A DNA stretch of 64,000 nucleotides from Apium graveolens (lineage: Eukaryota > Streptophyta > Magnoliopsida > Apiales > Apiaceae). Each line of letters opens with the position of its first letter. Position 1 is the first letter of the stretch. The position numbers were made by a program, and so were the translations under genes. Location: positions 306,110,565 through 306,174,564 of the forward strand of contig NC_133648.1 in NCBI RefSeq assembly GCF_009905375.1, written 5' to 3'. This document shows, one piece after another, positions 57,837 through 64,000 of the stretch. The notes below the pieces were generated by a model. That model did no database searches and was not told the DNA's origin. It worked only from the letters and a program-made list of their open reading frames with translations.

Positions 57837-59060
57837 TCCGTCCCGGAATCAAATTGAAAACAGGCGGGGATACTTTCCAACTTCATTAATCCTTTCTATG
57901 TAGTCAGCTTCAGCAATACTAGGTCTCTTTCTTCATATTCTATGTCCTGACAAGTTTGGTCACACACTTCTCCTGTTTGTCCTGGGCTGTCACTAGTCGG
58001 GTCAGAATAAGACCTTTGGTTTCATTGGTTCTTTAAATCACCTCGAGTCCGAGTATTCTTCTCTTACCAAATTCTTCTCAACATAAAGGAGAACAACAAC
58101 CTTCTCCGGTATAAAGCTTTTTAAGAATTCAATTCATCGTTCGCATGATAACTGTCATTTTTGGTAAAGTTAATAAAATGTCAACTGGTCATTTCGCCTT
58201 CTTTTAAAAATCTATAACATAGAATATGGTGTAACTTCTCTTATTTGAATAGTTCTTTTTAATTATCACTATTCTTCCATCACTCATATTAGTGCTATAG
58301 TTTTGTTTGTCAACGCTTGCTTTTTCCGGTATAATATCCGTTTTGATTACTTATACAAGAAGTTCTGGTTGCAGCCTTACACGCTCATCTTTTGTCAAAC
58401 GGTTGGCATCAGATTTAACTATTCTTCCTATAGTTACCTAAGAAACATCCTACTTCTTTTGCCATCTCGAAGGAAGCCTTATTTCGTACGCAGTTAAATA
58501 ATACATTTAGAATTTTGGAATGCTCAGCTTCCGCTATTTGTCGGAATACTTTAATCATTTTCCATATAACATTTCTAGTACTATGATACCTTCGAAGTCG
58601 TATTCCTTGTTCTTGTTATCGCCTTAGATGTATCTGTGCTTATTGGAAACTGCTACAAATGGCCTTTAAAGGGCGTGCACGAGCTTCTTTGCCTTCTGTC
58701 AGTTCTAACAGTTACATCCTTCATCTTTCTACTTTGTCCTTCGTAAGGGATATCAGTGGCTCTTTTTCTATGCTTGAGTGGTAAGTGTAACTACATAAAA
58801 TTTTCTTTAAACGATAGGCGATTCTCCCAGTTGCCTTTAATTTAAGCCTTAGCGCTTGACGTATCTTCAACAGTTTGTATAGTTCTCTCATTTTACTTGT
58901 CGATTTGAGAATTCCGAGCCGTGCCTCTGCTCAATATTTTTCACAAAATACTTTGGAAATAATCCAGTTGCGAAATTAAATCTCGGGTTCTTGCATGGTG
59001 CAATTGCCATGGGATCCCTCTATCATCAATTATCTCTTTCGTGTTCGAGATATTATTGGC
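57837..59060 (-). pseudogene. Family-2 gypsy pol remnant (integrase), strongly decayed
   Basis: No long frame remains. Order and blocks match the integrase 3' half of element C/A on the same strand: GTATTCTT...CACCAACTTC-like text near 58050-58080, a GTATAAAGCTT block at 58110 (C 41453), GCATGATAACTGT at 58142 (C 41487), and TAGTTCTCTCATTTT at 58877 (C 41592). Homology fades at about 59060. Confidence 0.65.
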
Positions 59061-60038
59061 CTCTTGTGTGAGCTATACTATGAAATGCGTGGCCACACTC
59101 AAATGTTGATTTGATATGATAGTCTACTCATTGATTAAGGAAATTTGGATTAAACTATGATGAGGATGACACTTTACATGCCTCTAGTTTAATCTATAAT
59201 ATTTAGTTAAAGGGATTATATTACATTGTAAATTATCACAAAAGGTTTAATCGAATCACCGATTTAATTATTATTACTCGGGTAACAATGATGTATTAGT
59301 AGATGCCGCTAATTATTTATAATTTTAATATGAGATATTAAAATTATTGACAATGTAATAATAACTTACAGGGTTGCACAGAAAGAACGCTTGAAGGAGA
59401 AATAATTTAAATTATGAATTTAAATTAAATAAGTAATTTGTTTTATTTATGATATTAATTAAGTATGACTTAATTAATTAAATAAATAAAATAGATAAAT
59501 TACTTAAACCAATTCCGAAATAACTTATTAATTAATTAGGTGTGACTTAATTAAATAATAAATCGGGATTTCCGATTAGTACTAACTATAATTAGATTAT
59601 AATTAGAAAAACTCATTCTTCTCTCTATATATACTCTTTGAGGGCTGATTTATAAAATAAGAAGATGAGACTTGGTTTACAAAACCCTAGTCGTTCAAGG
59701 AGAAAGAGGAAGAGAGGTAGAGTTGGAGTTTCCGGGTGCTTGTACACATCAATCCTTCAAGAAAAGCATTCGTGTGGATACCGTAGAGCGTAGATCGCGA
59801 TAACGGGATACGTGGTTATTCAACAAGGTTTGGAGCTCCATTAATCCTCCATTAATGAACACTTAAAGCTTCTTTAAGGTAAAGATTCTTACTACGAATT
59901 AAATATCTATTTTCGCATGGATCCTGCGTAGGGTTTCGATTTTATTCTAGTTTTAATTTAATTTTACATCATTTCTGTTGCGTTTATATGCTCGAAACCC
60001 TTCAGCTATTTCATATTTTAATCTTCAACTATGTCGAG
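59061..60038. other. Unassigned region with AT-rich hairpins, possibly an old LTR fragment
   Basis: No ORF of interest. 59430-59506 and 59525-59561 form long AT-rich inverted repeats. The stretch 59690-60012, with a GA-rich leader and GCTCGAAACCCTTCAG near its end, resembles the R-U5 end of some copia LTRs, but no PBS follows, so I leave it unassigned. Confidence 0.4.
59430..59506. repeat. Inverted repeat, 77 bp, AT-rich
   Basis: Arm TAAGTAATTT...TTTTATTTAT...ATTAATTAAGT pairs with ACTTAATTAATT...ATAAATAAAA...AAATTACTTA around a short ATG loop, with small interruptions. A smaller similar hairpin lies at 59525-59561. Confidence 0.8.
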
Positions 60039-60143
60039 TGTGGCGCCCTCCAAACCCGGGTCAGAAGTTTGGGGTCCACACACACACCTTAATTATAAAT
60101 TGCTTATAACAATAATAAAGATAATAATAATATATGCAGTGAC
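60039..60143 (-). repeat. Fragment of an A-family LTR, minus orientation
   Basis: Starts TGTGGCGCCCTCC exactly like the left ends of the LTRs at 2934, 12177 and 46062, and follows them for 105 bp to ATGCAGTGAC. Element F then begins in the opposite direction. In the intact copies this point continues as GTGACCCTACTT, so F most likely inserted here and the rest lies beyond F, outside the window. Confidence 0.85.
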
Positions 60144-63100
60144 TGTAATATCCGAGATATATCGTGTAATTATTTTTGCTATTATATAATTATTATGTGT
60201 GTTCAGTATCTATTCTGTGAGCTAATTGTTAAGTGTTATCTGTACTTGAATATTCAAAAATAATATTCATTGAGTATTTTAATTTTTATATGTCCAAAAT
60301 AAAATATAGATAATTGTCATATCTTCCTAATTATTTTTATGTTGGTTTATGGATCTATAAGAATCATATAAAATTTCTAAAATCTTTTTCCGGGTAATTA
60401 AAATCTATTTTATAAAAACGGGAACCAACTGACGTCAACCGTTGTTACGTTTTTGGAACCCGAAACTCTTTCGAGAACTCCTTCCTAACCTAATTGTAAT
60501 ATTCCGAGCATATTCCATGTTTCGACTTTTTCGATCCGGCGTACGGTTTGTCCTGCGCGGGTCACAGCGCAACATTTTCGATACAATATTCGTTTCGGTA
60601 AATCAATAAAAACCGTATTTTCGATAAACGGGAGCTTTTTATTAAACTATCCCAATTATCACTTCGTAATACGTGTAACCAGGCGCTGAGACCAAGACCG
60701 CAGTACAAATTGTATTGATTTGGATAATTATCCCGAAAACCGATACCGTTTGGATCAATTTTTACAAATAAACGTACCGTTTTATATCCGAAATGATCCA
60801 ACGGGATACAAATTTTCCGTAATTATAAATAGCCTTTTACCGTATTTTATTTTGTATCAAAATCATTTGCAGATAGTTAATTATATAATTTTCAGAGAAA
60901 AGCCCTAATTTCCTAAAACTGTTCTAAGAATCAAACAGCAAAACGAAGGCGTTACCGATCTCTGTTTTCAAAGCTTGAGTAACCAAAACGAAGGATTTGA
61001 AGTGTTCTATCAGATTCTGAGCTTTGTTTCACTGCAGAAATCAAGGTTATTTTTCTAAAAATTTATTTATTTTCGAATTTATTTTATTAAAAATATGAAT
61101 TTTTGTTCGGATGATTGTTTGTATGATTTGATGATTGCATGTTGTAGAGCTTGTTTTCCTGATGATTTTCATATGTCATACGTCTGATTTGGAGTTCAAT
61201 AACATGTTCAAATTTGAGTTTGATTTTCGAATTTTAAAATTAGGGTTTATAACCCGTATGAATGTTCTTAATTGAAATTTGGGGGTTTCTTATTCTGTGA
61301 TAGATTGATGTTGTGTTATAGTGGGTTGTATTCTCTGTGAAATTTGCAATCTAGTCGTATAAGTTTCATGAACCAACGAGGTCTGTAGAGAAGGGAGTTG
61401 TGTTTTGAAGTTTTCCGATGTTCGTCGGAAACTGCAAAACTTCACGGCCAAATTCCGGCCAACTCAGGGATTGTTGGGTTGTTTTGATTGCATGGTTGTA
61501 TTCCTGGTGTTGTGTAGATGTGATCTGGAGGTGTTGGTGGAGTGAGGACGCCGGGAACGTGTTCTCCGACCACCTCTGTGTTTTCCAGCGACGGGGTGTA
61601 AAAATTACAGTTTAGTACCCCAACTTTTGAAAACGATGCAGTTAGGTCCCTGAAGTTTCCAGACTTTGCAAATTTAGGATTCCTGTTTATAAAATGTTTA
61701 AAAATCATATTTCCTATTTATTTTTATTATAAAAATTCATTTTTAAATTCTGAAAATTCTAAAAATTATTATTTTAATTCCGAAAATTATTTTTAATTCA
61801 CAAATAAATCTAAATTAATTAGTTAATTAATTTCAGTTAATTTATAATTGATTAATTGGTCAATTAATTCGAAAATTAATTGATTAATTGATTTAATTAA
61901 TTATTAATTCATTTTAATTAATTATTTAATTAGATTTAATTATTTAAAAATGATTTAAAAATTCTGAAAAATAGTTTCGAGCTTTAAAATATTATTCTAA
62001 ATTATTTCCAAGGCTCGATAATTATTCTAAAATTATTTCGGAGCCAGAATGGGCCAACCGAACCCTGTTTATTAACCCGAAATTGATCCAACGACCCGTT
62101 TTAATTCCGAAAAATGTTTTAAAAATCATTTTAAATACCAGAAAGCCTATTTATGACCCGGGACTTCTTTATAAATAATATATCATTGATTACGTGATGT
62201 ATTATGTGCTATATGTGACTTGTTAATTGACTATCGGTCTATATATTCGGTGTTTACTTGATTATTGCATAACTTTCTATCCGTTAATCGGATTTGGGTA
62301 AAATGAAGGGTAGATAGAAGTATGTGTTGAATAGAATTCCATGAGTAAATTATTGATAGATGCTTATGATATGTGAGCAGAAGAGGCAAGACGTAGAAAA
62401 GGGAAACAGGTAGTTGAGGAGTAAAACGGTTGTGATTGGAAGCGAGTATAGTGTAGTAAGCTAATACCAGGCAAGTGTTCTAAACTTTCTCGAGATATTG
62501 TAGTACTTGATAATCCTGTGATATTGCAAGTGCTTTGAAGCACAGAAACCTAAATCCTGATTTCAGTTATTGTTCTTGAGCCATGAATCATAATCTTTCT
62601 AATCCATTGATTATTGTATACCCAAACAAGAACCACAAATACATACAAACTAAATACCAGACACTGAAATGAACTATTATATACTCAACCCATGGTATTT
62701 TATACTTTGAAAGACCAAATCCTTGAAACCTTGAAACGCTGATTCCTTTGTTATCCAATTCTTTCATTACCCAACATCCAAGCTTTTAAATTGCCTTATT
62801 GATCCTTACAAGGATTGAAATCCTTTCATTGTTAAACATTTATTGTTGTTAATGATTTCGGTTATTGCTTATTATTGCATATTCTGTTATTATGTTAGAA
62901 TTGGATTGTTTTTATAAAATTGTGGACCAGATTCGTGGTCAGACCATATCATGGTCAAGTTAGGCCAATGTGTGCCTTGGATCCAGTAGTTAGAGCAATG
63001 CTGTGTGCCTTGCTCGAGGTTAGTGCGTGACTGATCAGTAGCCTAACCTTGGTTTTTAAATTAAAAGTATAATATCCAATTCTAAATCATAATCCATTGT

Positions 63101-63559
63101 TCACTTGATATCATAATCATATTCACCTGATGATCATTATTCTCAGTTTTGTCATTATGACTTGCTGAGCTAGTTAGCTCATTTGTGCGATGTTGTTTAT
63201 ATTCCTTCCAGTTAAAAAGGAACCAGTTGGTAAAGAGGATCCCCAGTCCAGCGCGAGAGCTAGGGGTTCAGGTTAAGAAAGCTGAGCTAGTAGGCTTCTT
63301 TTGGGATAAGTTAAATTTGTAAAAGTTTGTAATAATGTTTAATACTCAGTTTGAATTTGAAATAGTTGGGATTTGAACGATTTGTATTATATTAGTGTGT
63401 TTGGCTTGTGTGCATACTTTAACCTGTTGCGGTCCGTGGTGTTTGGTAAGTAGGGTCATTGCATATATTATTATTATCTTTATTATTGTTATAAGTAGGT
63501 TATAATTAAGGTGTGTGTGTGGACCCCAAACTTCTGACCCGAGTTTGGAGGGCGCCACA
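60144..63559 (+). repeat. 5' LTR of element F (A family, 3.4 kb)
   Basis: Begins TGTAATATCCGAGATATATC and ends GGGCGCCACA before the PBS; 3416 bp, matching the A LTRs along its whole length. TATAAATAG is at 60824-60832 and the donor-like ATCAAG|GTTATT at 61045/61046, as in A. It forms an inverted repeat with the LTRs of A. Confidence 0.93.
60824..60832 (+). promoter_or_regulatory. TATA box of element F 5' LTR
   Basis: TATAAATAG followed by CC, 680 bp into the LTR; likely start about 60860. Confidence 0.65.
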
Positions 63560-63563
63560 GGTT

Positions 63564-63575
63564 TGGTATCAGAGC
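63564..63575 (+). other. Primer-binding site of element F (tRNA-iMet type)
   Basis: TGGTATCAGAGC four bases (GGTT) after the LTR, as in element A. Confidence 0.93.
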
Positions 63576-63757
63576 TACAGGTTATAAGTCACTGACACAA
63601 GCCTAGGTTGATGGGAATGGGTAGAGGGATAGGATTAGAAGTAAGGTATAGGATGATAGAACATCGAGAGGTTGAGTGTTATGGTATAACCGGTATTAGT
63701 ATAGTTGGCGTCGTGGTATGAGATTCTTATATTACGATATAATTTCAGTTAGCAGAG

Positions 63758-64000
63758 ATGGCCGACTCTTTTATTCCCGTATCAGCTGATCACTCAGAGC
63801 CTTCAGTTGGAGCACCAGCATCGGATCTACGTCCTGTGATTCCACCAGCATTGGCTATTCTACCTCCACCGGTGTTGCAGCCCGTACTATTGCAGGCTAT
63901 TCCACCTCCAGGCATGAGGCCACCTGTTAGAGGACCCCCACCTGTTGATTCAGGCTTTACTAGTCATTCAGTCACAGGAGTACCTTTCCAGTTCTCTTCC
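63758..64000 (+). CDS. Upstream ORF of element F, N-terminal part (cut by window end)
   Basis: Starts MADSFIPVSADHSEPSVGAP and stays open to the window end. It lies 198 bp after the LTR, the same distance as in A. Across the region shared with A, hand comparison shows about six base differences in 240, four of them changing an amino acid (including Leu to Ser, Pro to Leu and Ala to Val), with no stop or indel. The Pro-rich stretch (ALAILPPPVLQPV) is kept. Unknown function. Confidence 0.75.
   Translation, partial: MADSFIPVSADHSEPSVGAPASDLRPVIPPALAILPPPVLQPVLLQAIPPPGMRPPVRGPPPVDSGFTSHSVTGVPFQFSS

Larger units (their letters stand above)
60144..64000 (+). mobile_element. Element F: plus-strand member of the A family, 5' part, runs off the window
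   Basis: 5' LTR, PBS and the first ~80 codons of the upstream ORF. The preceding pentamer is GTGAC (60139-60143), expected to be repeated after the far LTR. Whether gag-pol is intact cannot be seen. Confidence 0.9.

Noticed and set aside
1..64000. CRISPR arrays, bacterial defence systems, tRNA or rRNA genes
   Set aside because: None seen. Repeats are retrotransposon-derived, and tRNA-like words are only primer-binding sites.

Overview
This is a piece of nuclear DNA from a flowering plant, almost certainly a eudicot. The signs are plant-type LTR retrotransposons with tRNA-iMet primer sites, AT-rich intergenic DNA, and one intron-containing cellular gene of the land-plant DUF810 (MUN-domain) family. 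The species cannot be named from what is here. There are no bacterial operons, CRISPR arrays or recognisable RNA genes.

The single recognisable cellular gene runs on the minus strand from 29914 to 25184 in five exons (about 930 codons). It carries one apparent frameshift near 26,000, a GC-AG intron and a microsatellite-encoded serine run. Everything else is repeats. (i) Element A, 2934-15595, is a complete minus-strand Ty3/gypsy chromovirus-type (Tekay/Del-like) element with unusually long 3.4-kb LTRs, a perfect 5-bp target duplication (ACAGT), PBS, PPT and a broken gag-pol. It sits inside an older LTR (951-17450). (ii) A Tat-lineage Ty3/gypsy element (about 17.46-25.0 kb, minus) has an archaeal-type second RNase H, a deleted RT core and a repeat-rich 3' region. 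It ends only about 55 bp from the poly(A) signal of the gene. (iii) A Helitron-like 3' end lies at 32406-32435. (iv) A truncated Ty1/copia element (32678 to about 36.48 kb, plus) follows. (v) Two more degenerate Tekay-like elements, D and C, occupy about 36.5-45.9 kb on minus. (vi) Element B (45932 to about 54.57 kb, plus) is Tekay-like. Its 5' LTR is split by a solo LTR of the A family (46062-49493, TSD CATAT) and its gag is cut off by an unrelated junction. (vii) Another older LTR plus pol remnant covers about 54.58-59.06 kb. (viii) From 60144 to the window end there is the 5' part of a plus-strand A-family element (F), apparently inserted in an opposite-oriented A-family LTR.

The most interesting pattern is shared by the Tekay-like elements. 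A predicted protein of 170-185 residues is encoded between the PBS and gag in A and B, begins in F and may survive as a remnant in C. Independently, each LTR family has a TATA-like box followed about 115-200 nt downstream by a GT splice-donor-like site. A and B have a strong AG acceptor 3-4 nt before the gag ATG, and C has a one-base-off version. Together these suggest that gag is translated from a spliced RNA whose intron carries both the PBS and the upstream ORF, while unspliced RNA serves as genome and possibly as mRNA for the extra protein. This is inference from sequence pattern and needs transcript evidence.
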